A DNA stretch of 64,000 nt from contig NBAY01000037.1 of assembly GCA_002794775.1 (NCBI GenBank), positions 186,001 through 250,000 of the forward strand, read 5' to 3'. Positions 1 through 11,414 of this stretch are shown piece by piece; position 1 is the first letter of the stretch, and each line of letters opens with the position of its first letter. This DNA comes from Porodaedalea pini (taxonomy: Eukaryota; Basidiomycota; Agaricomycetes; Hymenochaetales; Hymenochaetaceae). Both the position numbers and the translations under genes were made by a program. The notes under the pieces were generated by a model. That model had not been told where the DNA came from. It worked only from the letters and a program-made list of their open reading frames with translations, and made no database searches.

Positions 1-2246
1 ACCAAGAATAAAATGCTAGTGATGATAACTTTCACCTCTAGTTTTTTTTTGTCTCAGTAGCAAAAGTAATGGCATGGACGTAGTATAGGATAGCTAGAGA
101 AGTGGACAATATAGTCGAACGTAATGAGAGGTAGAGAGCTAAGCATACTTATGGACGACAGTGTGCAGGTCATCAGAACCTATCTGAGTGCACATTCGAG
201 AGGCGCACAGTGAGAGAAAATCTGAAACATTCAGTTAGAGTATTCCTCGATAAAAGCTCACATCTGATAGGTAGTGTCAAGGACGAGGTCATTCTCTCTT
301 CGTAGAATAAGCCTGTTGAAGGAGTCGAAGGACTTTTTGCAGGAAACAGAAATACATACGCCACGTTTAAAGACTGAAGCTGTACAATTTTTCCAAACTC
401 AACTCGACCCTGCCATAGTACAAGTGTAACTGCTCGATAAGATATGACTGACACAATTAACTGCTCATGCTGATAAATAAATATGCATACCATGAGGTTC
501 GATGGGCTATCATAGGATTCAATCGATGTGTATGTATGGCGGGAATTGACCGGCTGAGTGCTAGTGCCGATTGTGAAGATGGTGATGCTAGGATCCGTGA
601 CCGCTGGTCGATGGTTTTATAACTATAGGTTATGCTTGGTAAAAAAGCGTTGGATGTGAATCAGGTGATTAACGGGGTCAACAATGCACACGTATCACGT
701 GCTTTGTATTGGTCGGTTTCATTTCAAGTTTGGAATACACGGCCATCAAACATTTCTTGACTCTTCCCCGAGCTATCCACGAGGTAGAGTTTGGCGCTAC
801 TAATATTGTCTCTGCTAAATAAAATAAAAAAACCAACAAGAACACTATTGAAAGGACTTCGCAGTTCATCAATTCGTAGCACACGAAATCTTTGGATCAG
901 TAGTAACTCATTATCAAGGACTCGAGTCTGTCCGAGTCCTCGAACGCTCGAGCTTTGACCTAGGCCTCGGCTGTCTCGACTTTGCAACGTACGCTTAACG
1001 CTCACGCTCGGATCCTTCGCGCCCATTAATATTGTTGATCAATCTTGATTTTTGTTTCACCTACTGGTAGCTGCGATTATCATAAGGGGAATGCGTGCGA
1101 TGAAACATGAGCGAACGGGGTGACGCTGCGACCGGCATTAAAAGCATTTTGTTGGCTGGCTTCCAGGACACGTATCACATTCATCAAGAGGCCCATCATT
1201 GTATCGACACATCTTTCATAGTCCTCGTTTTGTGTGTGCTTTATGCCGACAATCTTATTGCTTCAAGCCTATTTATGCACTGCTATTCAGAGCTTCGGTC
1301 TTGAAGACGGAACTCCGTGTTTGGCATCAATAATGATATGTTCCCATCTACGGGTCCAGCGCAGATGCGGAAAGAAGGCTACACGTTACACTGGCTGGAT
1401 GGTATGATGGGATCATCTGTTAGCTTCGTAAGTGCGGATTATCGGCTATCGTTCGTGCGCTGACGTATAGTGTATGTGTGTGGCTCAATATTAACGACTC
1501 ACGAAGCTATCTTACTAATAGTCAGCTCTTGAACATCTTGTCCGGATCGGAACGCCGCAACGTGCTTCAAATAGAACAGCTTCCCAGCCTCATCCTAAAG
1601 AGCAGTGTCTTCCATTCAGCTTACTACGCCCGCAATGGGGTCGTCCGGTGCGTCAGGTGTCCAAGGCGCAGTCGTGAGCTAGAGTGGCGCGTCCGACTTG
1701 AAGCTGCTCTTGTGCATTGAGCATACTTTACAAAGCCCTTGAAGACCTTGACATGCTTGACTCCGGCTCGGACAAGCTTCACCTGTATCGAACTTATTAA
1801 TATTGGTGTCATGTTACGGTATCACCTCATTCCACTGGAGTTCGTCTGTCCCGAGATACCTCGGAAACCTAGCTCGCTGACAGTCAACTTTCTCCGCTTT
1901 AACCGCTTTTTCACATCGAAGGGAGGAAAGGTATGTCCGAGCTCAGACCGCAAGTGCCAAAAATGGTGCAACGGCAGCCGGAATGGAGTGCACGTGACAT
2001 ATTTACGTTTCCGCGCCATGCTATCATTCTACCTTAAAACTTGCGATGACTCCAGGCGGTTCTCTCTTTTGTCTCCTTTCTTCTATCTTCTTCCTGACTG
2101 ACTGGTACTCGGGCTCGGAGCAGTTGATCGGCCGCCAACGCCCAACGGTCGACGGATCTCAACTGACTAGTCCCGTGTGGACGTCCGAAGACAGTTAACT
2201 GTAGACGAAAAGACCAGAACTCTGACACCTGACATCGCTCATCGCC
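1..2246. other. Gene-free left flank
   Basis: I see no convincing gene in this stretch. Open frames are short (about 120 codons at most), lack recognisable domains and do not join through plausible introns. It holds two copies of the decamer ATTAATATTG (1025 and 1796), which recurs elsewhere in the window, and a run rich in CTCGAG/CCGAGTC words at about 918-1015. The last few hundred bases are presumably the promoter of the MFS gene that starts at 2247. Confidence 0.6.
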
Positions 2247-4183
2247 ATGGAGGCTCGGATACATGACTCGGGGCCCAAGAAGCTCGAGGCCATTCAAATC
2301 GACCAGCTTGACTCTCCTGCTGACTCTCCTCGTGAAGGGGGCTTCTTGTCGTCAGCGAGTTCATGCACTGCAATCCCCGCGATGCATTCGAGCGCACGCC
2401 TACCGGAAAACCAAGACGGCGGAGGAAAAGTCGCTGGATGCACGGAGCCTTCTGTGAGGGGGCATGAGGATCCCAGGGCTGACGAAGATGAGCCAAGTAG
2501 AGGATTACAGGAAGAAGAGCTAGAGAGGGCCCGCCATCGCTCAAAGATGCAGAGCATCATGCTTGTCGCAACTTGCACGATTGGGATGGTTTTGAATGTA
2601 AGTGCCTCATTCCGTCCAGCGACTTCGGACTCAATATTTCTAGATTTCCTGTTCTTCGTCCGCGTCTATCTCCCTTCCAAGTATCGGGCGAGATTTCGAC
2701 GAAGATGAAGACAAACTACAGTGGGCTGTTTCGGCATACTCTCTATCATCAGTACGTTCGATGTTTCCGTTCGGGTCACAATTTCGCATCTTATCTGATA
2801 TGCCAAATTTTCAAACAGGGATGCTTGCTGATCTTCTTCGGTCGACTCGCCGACCTCTACGGCCGCAAGAAAGCCTTCCTCATTGGTTGTTTATGGCTTG
2901 GCGTTTTCTCACTTGGTTGCGGATTCTCTAATACCATTACCACGCTCTACGTCTTACGAGGCCTGCAAGGCGTAGGGCCCGCGGCCATGGTCCCGGCATC
3001 ACTCGGAATTCTTGCACATGCTTTTCCTCCCTCGCGTGCTCGGTCCATTGCATTTGCCACGTTCTCTGCGGGGGCACCGGTTGGCGGTGCTGTGGGTCTG
3101 CAAATTGGCGGTATACTCACGCAATGGGCACCCGCGACATGGCGTGCGCCGTTTTATCTCTCCGCGGGACTTGCAGTGCTCGTGTTGATCGGCGGGGTTT
3201 TCTACATCGAAAAGGACCTTCCATCGACTGAGAAGAACAAGCAAGTCGATTGGATTGGCGCTGCTCTGGTGACAACTGCACTCGTACTCATAACATTCGT
3301 CCTCGGAGAGGGCGAACTCGCGCCGCAACGATGGAGTACACCGTACATTATTGTACTCCTTGTCATCGGCATCGTACTTCTCGTCCTGTTCATCGTATGG
3401 GAAGTGTATCTTGAACGCGACCAGTCCGGCGCTCGCTGCCCACCTCTTCTGAAACCTTCAATGTGGACTCGCGCACGGGGCAAATTTGCCGCCATGCAGA
3501 GCATTGCGTTCTTCGAATGGTCGGCCTTCCTAGCCTGGCAATTCTGGGCACAGCTGTACTATCAGGACTACCAGCATCTCGACCCAGTGCTCACATGCAT
3601 CCGGCTGCTCCCAATGTTCGTCGTTGGTATCTCATGCAATGTTTTCGTCGCAGCCGTTGTCGGCAACGTGCCCCTTGTTATCCTGGTTTCCATAGGCACG
3701 CTTCTGACGGCTGTCTCTGGTCTGCTGTTCGCCTTGATCGAGCCTTCAGCACCTTACTGGGCGTTCGGTTTTCCCGCGGCGATCGTGAGCGTATTCGGCG
3801 CCGACTTCGTCTTCGCATGTGGCACTATCTTTGTCGCTAAGGTCAGCCTGCCGCACGAACAGAGTCTCGCAGGCGGTCTTTTCCAGACGCTCACGCAGCT
3901 GGGGACCGCCCTTGGGCTGGCCGCGACTACGATTGTCCACAATACGGTGCTGCGTCGGAAGGAACAGGTGGAGGGTGTCGACGCACAGCTTGAAGCGTAT
4001 CGTGCTGCTCAGTGGATGGTGTTTGCCTTCGGCGTTGCAGGTACAGTGGTGGCGCTCATATTTCTCCGTGGTGTCGGGCCCGTAGGTAATCGCGCTACAA
4101 TGAGAGCCGTTGTCGCCACTGATGCGGAGAAGGGCGTGGACCTGCACGGAATCAATGAAAAGGCTCGATCTTCTAAGGCATAG
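2247..4183 (+). CDS. MFS transporter, DHA14-like multidrug exporter
   Basis: Probable plasma-membrane drug:H+ antiporter that would export toxic or self-made small molecules. Three exons close in frame: 2247-2597, 2644-2751 and 2819-4183, giving about 607 aa. The hydrophilic N terminus of roughly 105 residues is acidic and Ser-rich, as in fungal DHA14 proteins. It is followed by the first membrane segment (TCTIGMVLN, continuing ISCSSSASISLPSIG across intron 1) and then WAVSAYSLSS. After intron 2 comes GCLLIFFGRLADLYGRKK, the classic MFS motif A with its D-x-x-GRK loop. Further hydrophobic stretches are consistent with 14 helices. The start is the first ATG in a long open frame and its context (gccATGg) is good. 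The polyketide synthase is 26 kb away, so a role in its export is only a guess. Family assignment is firm; the substrate is unknown. Confidence 0.9.
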
Positions 4184-5331
4184 TTCGCTTCTCCATCTCC
4201 GGATATACCGAATACGATCTTCAGATTGGTACTCGTGCATTTTACGAGATCTCATGCTAACGTTTTCCGGTCCCCTTCATTCATCTCTTCGTCACACCCC
4301 TTAACATTGGCTATTTGCATAACACCCCTTTTTCTGCTCTCCAGGATCTGCCAGTACTCACAGGATTAGTCGCGCATTTATTCTCTGCATATATTAATAT
4401 TGACTTCATTTGTCTAGACTTCACAGTAACTTAGATCACCACTCAACTCCTTGCATAGTTCTCTTTTGCTTCGATTTTTGTCATGCTTTGGTTCACACAA
4501 TCTTTTGGGTAAACAAAGATAAATAACGCGTATGCGAAATCGTGCGACCATCACGTGCTTCGATTGCCAAGTTTGTCCGACTCCGAGACTCCGAGTCAGA
4601 GAAAATCTTCACCCAACACGAATGTCTTGCACTGTTGCCTAGATTCAACAACTACGGTTATTTTTAAAAATGGCGCTCTAGACAGAGGCTATTGGCGTGT
4701 ATGCAACGGTCACGTCTAAGCAATGGCCATCTGTCAATCATTGCCGCGCATCAGCGAACTTGCGTGCTACCGTGGGTAGTAAGTCGCGCCGTTTATAATG
4801 ATCCTTGATCTTTTGTGATGAGTATGGTCTCTGTTTAGCAAGAACTGAGATTTGGGTGAAGTCGCGTCTGTCAGTTGCGGTTGCGTCAAGCAATTGCACT
4901 GCAACTGAATGTGCTTCAGGTCGTAAGCTGGCCTGGGGCGATCACGGTCGAATAACTACTGGGAATTCTATCATTCAGTAAGAGAAGCTGCAGCGCCGTA
5001 AGATTCCCCAACACTTGGGATTTCAATTCTCTGTTGGTTCATATGCACAGCAAGCCAGCTGTTTTCTGGTCGCAAACTGACAACTACCAATAAAAAGGCA
5101 CTGATAGGCGCCTTTCCCCAGGAATAACTCACCTCGAGGCCGGTGATACAAAATCCTACGACGCTCAGCTTCTTCGAAATGATCCGCGTTGTATTGCGGC
5201 TATTATAGTTGTCGACAGTTGATCACTCGCGCGCAGTTGGGAGCAAATTTGCACTCCGCGGTATATATCAATGTTCCAGAGCTGAATGAAACGTCTCTCT
5301 TTCCTCTTCTCCCGCCCTCTTATCCTCTGAC
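4184..5331. other. Intergenic region
   Basis: No gene seen. It contains one ATTAATATTG copy (4393) and a nested palindromic patch of CTCCGAGACTCCGAG type at 4578-4600. The right end is the promoter of the DUF6533 gene. Confidence 0.55.
5260..5269 (+). promoter_or_regulatory. TATA-like box of the DUF6533 gene
   Basis: GGTATATATC lies about 65 nt upstream of the ATG at 5332. Position and sequence fit a TATA box; nothing else supports it. Confidence 0.4.
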
Positions 5332-7401
5332 ATGGCACTCGTTTCCCGCTCCTACGTGTTTGACACAACGGAGCAAATGTAAGTCGCGAATTGCGTATGC
5401 TCTAATATCAAACTCACTGTTCAATTTATAACAGCTATGTCTTGCAGTATTATTCTATTGCATCGATTAGTGAGAGCGTCTATGTTTGACTCGGAGTCGA
5501 ACTTCCGAGTCACTGATAACTTTTGCAAACATGTAACAGCGCTCCTTTACTATGACCACTTGTTAACGTTCCGAATGGAAGTGAGACGTATCTGGCATCG
5601 GAAATTCACGCTCAGCAGCGCCCTTTTCCTGCTAAATCGTTACATCACTTTCTTTGGCTACATTTTTGTTATATATCTCGGCTTCTATCCCCCGGACGAT
5701 ATCGTGGTATGTGATTTGCCTTGTTACCGTCTAAGGTTCTCGGTCGTAACTGATCTGACGATTTTCTTAGTTGTAAGACTTTAAAACCATTCGTTTGCGC
5801 TGCATTCCTGTTGGCTCACGCATATTGGACCTGAAGTTGCAGAAGGTTTGCTCGGGTTGACGGATACCTTAGTCTGATCACGCAAGTGATTATCTCAAGT
5901 GCGTCCAGTCTTCTCTTCTGGTTAGCGTGATTTACAGCATAATAATTATTGCATACTCAAGTTTTGCTCTCACTCCGCACCTACGCTTTATATAATCGTA
6001 GCTTGGTTGTTCTCTGTTCCGTCGCCCTTCTGGGCTTGGCAACCGTAGTCACCTCCGCAGTGGGTTATGTTTCAATTAGTATGAGCACAGAAATCTAACT
6101 AAACATAATCCTGAAGTGGGCATTAACCGAGTTCTTTGGGATCCTCACTGGATTTGGCTTAGCAAGCGCATTTGGCGGACATGCGTTTCGAAGTTGCCTG
6201 CCGGGATTCATAGCTTCGTATGTATCGTTTATATCATCCATTGTGCTTTTGGCTTCGTCTTATTTTTATTCATTCTCAGTGGCATTCGTAAGTTACATTT
6301 TAGTCGAAGAATAAGCATATCTGAGTGATCTAAATTCTGCAGCCTTCAAAGTCACTTTTTTGCTATCGACTGTGTTCGATAGCGTGGTTTTCCTCCTGAC
6401 TGTGACAAGGACCCTCCAAATCGTTCGCGAGGACAGGAAGTGTGGCGTTCGAGCAGGACTTCCAAAGCTTCTGATGCGCGATGGTTCGTAGATGCATCTT
6501 TGCAAATCGCATACTCATAGCTGATCTTACTTCCACACTGCTCGTTCCTAAACAAAAGGCAGTATCTACTTCGCGTGAGTGTCGCTGCCTCTTTCTGTCT
6601 TGATTTGCTGTCTTATGGGACATCGAAACCTCTTCCTAGGGTTATGGTGCTCGCAAACGTGATCAATATCATTTTCTATTCCGTGAGTATTGAGTGAAAC
6701 AGGTTTTGAGAGGTCTAATCTACTGCACTTTAAGGATCCAATTTTTCCTGCTGCTCTGTTCGCGCAAAGCACGGGAAACAACGCGATTCTATCTCACATG
6801 TGCGTCACCTCGCCCTTCCTACTTCACCACCTAAAGGCAATATCGATCATGCAGCATATCCGTAACAATGACCTCGCGGCTTGTGCTTAACTTACATGGG
6901 CTCGAGGACGAACGACGCAAAGCTGCAGCCCGCCCATGCCGTCCGCGTCGCCAGCCACGCCCTACGTCCAATGCCTGTTCTCACACAAGCACACCATGCG
7001 AAGGTTCAAGCACGGACGAGGACATGACGCAATTCACAACACAGATGTCGAGGTACTCTACCTGGATCGCGCGCGCGGCGGATGATTTCGGCATAGACTG
7101 GATGCTGAGCTCGGAAGATACACGTGCGGATTTGCAGTCTAGCTCACATTCAGAGTCCGACACCATAGTAACCGTGCCGAACACTCTTTCTACGTATTCG
7201 ACTTACTTCGATGATGAAGAATCTGGGTGGTTTGATGAGGACGGCGAAAATCCAGAGAGCGCCAATGACGAGATTTGTGAGCTTCCCGTGCGTGGCAATG
7301 GGGATTCACGGATCGTTGGGAAGTCGGCTGACCTGGAGTGCGTCAAGCGGCTCTCAAAAGGACATAATGTCTGGTGGTCCCTTGATGAGGAGATACTTTA
7401 G
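5332..7401 (+). CDS. DUF6533 integral membrane protein, many tiny exons
   Basis: Basidiomycete-specific multi-pass membrane family of unknown function. Proposed exons: 5332-5378, 5435-5469, 5540-5706, 5771-5772, 5843-5898, 5962-6059, 6117-6217, 6280-6287, 6343-6483, 6559-6574, 6640-6682, 6735-6799, 6855-7401. Their sum is 1326 nt, an open frame of 441 aa. Family hallmarks are visible: YYDHLLTFRMEVRRIWHRKF, ALFLLNRYITFFGYI, FARVDGYLSLITQVIIS, LLSLRTYALYNRS, FDSVVFLLTVTRTL, PKLLMRDGSIYF, and the closing SRLVLNLHG. About seven helices precede a soluble acidic C-terminal tail of roughly 170 residues. The junction between 5706 and 5843 closes in frame only if a 2-nt exon is accepted; the alternative is a one-base frameshift. 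Other exons of 8 and 16 nt are supported by the conserved words they complete. Membership in the family is secure; the exact splicing is less so. Confidence 0.8.
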
Positions 7402-7794
7402 TATATGCGCGAAGATCTCAATGTGATTGTCTCCTAAATTTCAGCGTTTCACTTTATCCTAGCCTTAAGCTTTCAGGCTGGTGGACCAAAGCATTAATAG
7501 TCTCGAATCCCATAGTTTCTATGTTATTCACAGACTGGACTCCGTGAATGACTATCTTAAAAATGAGGCTGAAGATAGCCACGCCGTCTTCGTGAGAACG
7601 CCGGAGAAGCGAAGGTGAAAATCGAAAACTTCTCTAGTAATGACATGGTGCTCAAGAAGCAATAGGCGGGAATGAGTGACACGCCACACTTTTCTTATTC
7701 CTATTGCACAGCTTCCCATTAAGATCTTGCCCTTATCGACAGTGGGGCTAGAGAATTTCGCATATAATCCCAACATATGAACTGCACGAGAGCA

Positions 7795-8150
7795 CCAGCG
7801 AGCACTGGAAAGCGTCAACCCAGTGAAAATTAGCAATTGTGGCATCGAGTCGGATCGAGTGAAATACACCATCAAATGAGCATCGAATGAAATCGAGTGC
7901 TGGACGCTTTTATGTTGTGAAATCTGATACCACTCGAAATCACTCGATGTTTGTAATTTGAAAATTGAGTGGAAACGAGTGAAATCGAGCCTCTTCGCAG
8001 CCTTAAAAGTTATACTTTTGATGACATTCGATATCACAATATGAAAACGTCCCACACTCGATTTCCACTCGATGTCGATTTCCAGTTAGATCTCACTCTA
8101 TATGATTCTATACCACAATTGCTATTTTTCCTGGCGTCAACTCTCGAGCT
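7795..8150. repeat. Imperfect foldback (MITE-like) repeat
   Basis: Two arms of roughly 170 nt are imperfect reverse complements around a centre near 7970. For example AGCAATTGTGG at about 7831 pairs with CCACAATTGCT at about 8119, and AAATCGAGTGCTGGACGCTT near 7890 pairs with AACGTCCCACACTCGATTT near 8045. The arms are rich in ATCGAGT words. No coding capacity is apparent and no clear target-site duplication was found. It is probably a decayed non-autonomous transposon. Confidence 0.5.
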
Positions 8151-8816
8151 CTGTGAATGACTAATATCGGCTTACGCTAGATCGCCAGAGATCTGCATTT
8201 GTATAGGCACGTGGAGCTCACGTGATGAACAAGTTACAAAAAACCTGGCCAACAGCTGGCCCAACACGGTTTTTGCAATTTGATGCAGTGTCAACAAGAG
8301 TACTAGTACCAATAGCTCTGATGTTCATCTGTAGTCCAAAAGGTATGTAGGCGCAGATCATCTACCTATACTATGTGTCATCTGACCTCCTGAAGAAATT
8401 GCGCGGACCGATGCAAACGTTGGCACTTCAATCTTCTCTTATCAAGCCCCTTAATGGAGGTTTAGTGAGGCACGGTTTAGCTTCTTGAGCAGTCCTACCC
8501 TCGCTACGACCGTTCTGCGGAAGGTGGATAGAACAAGATGCGCATGTCTACGTGGCATGAATCCGGTCAAACTATATCCCAGACACCCGATCATATTGTC
8601 TACATGACCTGTGATCTACATATATTCAAGGAGGAACCTTACGGTTCTGTATCTGAGTCTTCTTGACTTCTGTTGGTATCTTATGACGCTCTTGGCGGGA
8701 GTGACGGGATAGCCGGAGCCGCCAGAAAGACTTCTTCTCAGAACGTAATGTTGTTCATACGGGTTTAAATAGCTATTCTTCCGACAAAAATGCATCGTTC
8801 AGCATGACTCGCCTCA

Positions 8817-8825
8817 ATATAAAGG
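8817..8825 (+). promoter_or_regulatory. TATA-like box of the GH79 gene
   Basis: ATATAAAGG sits about 100 nt before the ATG at 8924, a usual TATA distance in filamentous fungi. Confidence 0.45.
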
Positions 8826-8923
8826 TTCAGTTATTGCTCGTCTTTTTTCCACCTATTACTCCTCAAGCTTTCCACAAATCTGTCTACTAGTATTGCTCAA
8901 CGACTGTCGGATTTCAAGCGCAA

Positions 8924-10765
8924 ATGAGATCATTTCTCTCCATTTCTATTTTTCTGACTTTCATCCACACTTCATTTGCTCAGACAGCGACGACATTCAC
9001 TATCCCGTCTTTGGCCCCGACATCTGCCGTTACTGTGGACTCATCACTTCTAAGCGTCTCAATTGAGTTCTTCGCATTCCCGGGATATACAGAACTGAGC
9101 GGAACTACAACGTGTCTCTCAAATATCCAGAAGCTAAGGGGTGCTCCGCCCGCGGTCAGAATCGGTGGTACGACGCAGTATGTCTTCAATAAAACCCCGT
9201 TTTATCATTATCTCGAGCATTATTATTGACGTCTTCTCCAGAGATCGCGCCAGCTACGATGCATCTCTTACAGAAGCTGTTAACTATACTGTTGCATCGT
9301 CAGCCGATGCACCGACGACGCTTACGTTCGGACCTTCGTTTTTCACTCTTGCAGGAGATCTAGCAGGAGATGTAACCGTCGGCCTCAATCGGCAACTCGA
9401 CAACATCGAAAACACGCAGGCAGCTGCAGAGGAGGCGGTGCAGCGCGTGAAGGGTCTTTTGTCCATTGAACTTGGGAATGAACCTGATCGTACGTGAAAT
9501 ACTTCATGTTGTTTCCGCAGAACGTGAGAAGCTGAAATGAGCTTGATTTTATCCTCCAGTCTACTCGAGCAGCTCTCCTATCGCAGCTGGAGCCTCGTGG
9601 TCTACAACAACGGATGGAACTAGCCAGAAAAGCTGGTTCACTAATCTTTCATCATCTGTAAGACCATCTTTTTTCGCCGAAGCATGAGTTCATTCTTGCA
9701 GGCTGAAATCGAATCTATTCACAGGTCGGAGATATCTTCCAGGGAGCTGTCTATTTACAGTATCCTAGCTGGTCAACGGCAGGGTTAATCCCTATGCTTG
9801 GAGATGCTATTGCATTTGTGAAGACATTCTCAGGCCACTCGTACCCACAGTCTGCATGTGGCGGAGCGTCGACTAACCTTCCGAGTCTAATGAGCCACTC
9901 GTGAGAATATAATACTTCCTTGTACCCAGGTTGTTAACAAATGTATACATAGTGGAATTGTGTCTTATACAAGTAAATACGCTGCCGAGGCCAAAGCTGC
10001 GCATGCTCAAGGAAAGAGCTACTTCCTTGGCGAGACCAACTCTGGTTCGTCGATGTCCTAGTTATCGCACGAATATCCGTCACTGACGCATTTACGACTC
10101 GACTTGCTTTCAGCAACGTGTGGTGGAGGCGGGATCAGCCCGACGTTCGGCGCAGGCCTTTGGGTGATGGACTATGTTCTCCAGGGTGCTCTCGCAGGAG
10201 TCGATCGGCTTTATTTCCACCAGGGCACTATTGGAAATTGCGTAAGTCTTGAATTCGCATCGTTACACGTGAATGCGGACCTTCCAATCTTTACTTATCG
10301 CAGGCTTATTGTTTCTGGGACACGTCGAGCGTTGCAGCGCCTTATTACGGAGCCTACTTCGTTTCTGATTTCCTCGGTTCCTCGTCTTCCACGCGCCTCG
10401 TGATGATAGACCCAGGAACTTCTGCCGTCGGTGCATATGCTGTCTTCTCTGGGTCATCGAGCGGCCCCGCGCGCATTCTTCTTTACAATTCGGCATATTA
10501 TTCTGGATCGGGGACCCGTGCTACCATGAATGTTACACTGGCTGGGTTAAGCTCCAGCTTATCCACAGTACAGACGAAACGCTTGACGGCACCAAATGCG
10601 ACGGCTTTATCGAGCGACGGTGTGACCATCGGGGGAAGTGGAACGTTCGACTCGACCTGTGCGGCAGCCGGAACACAAGCAAAGGACAACGTCTTAGTCA
10701 GTGGAGGGGAAATCTTAGTGAGCGTTCAAGAGTCAGAGGCCGTGATCGTTTATCTTTCCGATTGA
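8924..10765 (+). CDS. Secreted GH79 beta-glucuronidase
   Basis: Extracellular glycoside hydrolase, probably removing glucuronic acid (or 4-O-methylglucuronic acid) from arabinogalactan or hemicellulose side chains. Seven exons (8924-9177, 9242-9489, 9560-9657, 9725-9900, 9953-10044, 10114-10241, 10304-10765) close in frame to about 485 aa. A signal peptide (MRSFLSISIFLTFIHTSFAQ) starts the protein. Family words follow: SIEFFAFPGYTELSG, RGAPPAVRIGGTTQDRASYD and LTFGPSF. The acid/base Glu is in IELGNEPD (about residue 165) and the nucleophile Glu is in FLGETNSATCGGG (about residue 285), the spacing expected of the family. ALAGVDRLYFHQGTIGNC and a C-terminal beta-sandwich region follow. The gene appears intact. 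Aryl-glucuronide specificity cannot be read from the sequence. Confidence 0.9.
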
Positions 10766-11414
10766 GATGCCAACCTGGGTTGGCATACGAACTAACTTGA
10801 AACTCTCACGTAGTAACTAGTGAAATTGAACTGAGTCTTGTACGCAGAATGTCGTGTTTTCATCTCATTAGAGCCAGGTTCTGTCGACTAGGTCTTCCGC
10901 TACTACGCTGACTGTACGATGCGAGTGATAATGATAGCTACCTTATGGTGAATCTCTAAGAGAGACGTCATGCAACGCAAGTGGGAGCCGCGTTTGTCGA
11001 AGTTACAAAGCAGACTAAGCTCTTCTTCAAGTTACTCTTCCGCTAGCTATCTATGTGCTATACAATAAAGGCAAAAAGGGAATGTCGAACAGCAAAGCTC
11101 CATTGGAAAGAAAGAAAGAACAGAAAATTTCCGGCTCAAGTGAATTTCTAGATCTGTATGAATATTGCATTGAAAGCGTCGATGGAGGAAGGAAAGGGTA
11201 TGTCAAATCAAACAAAGAACAGATCAGAGGAAAAGAGACAGCATATAGAGGTAGTGTACATAGTTCCTTATGTGGAAGAGAGTAAAGCAAATGATGAGTT
11301 GTTGGAGAAGAGCGGCGCGTAGATGATACTTCTTTCAGATAGCACTGAGTAAAAACAAAACAGACACACGCGAACAAATTATCGATACATACATAGGCCT
11401 CCTGTAAGCCAGAC
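10766..11414. other. Convergent intergenic region
   Basis: This lies between the 3' ends of the GH79 gene and the zinc-finger gene. No gene or structured element seen; it should hold both 3' UTRs. Confidence 0.5.

Larger units (their letters stand above)
7402..8923. other. Intergenic region with a foldback repeat
   Basis: Apart from the imperfect inverted repeat at about 7795-8150, listed separately, I see no gene. The last 150 nt hold the GH79 promoter. Confidence 0.55.

Noticed and set aside
2573..2643. Single-frame reading of the first MFS gene through its 5' introns
   Set aside because: Splicing at GTAAGT and GTACGT restores family sequence that the unspliced frame lacks.
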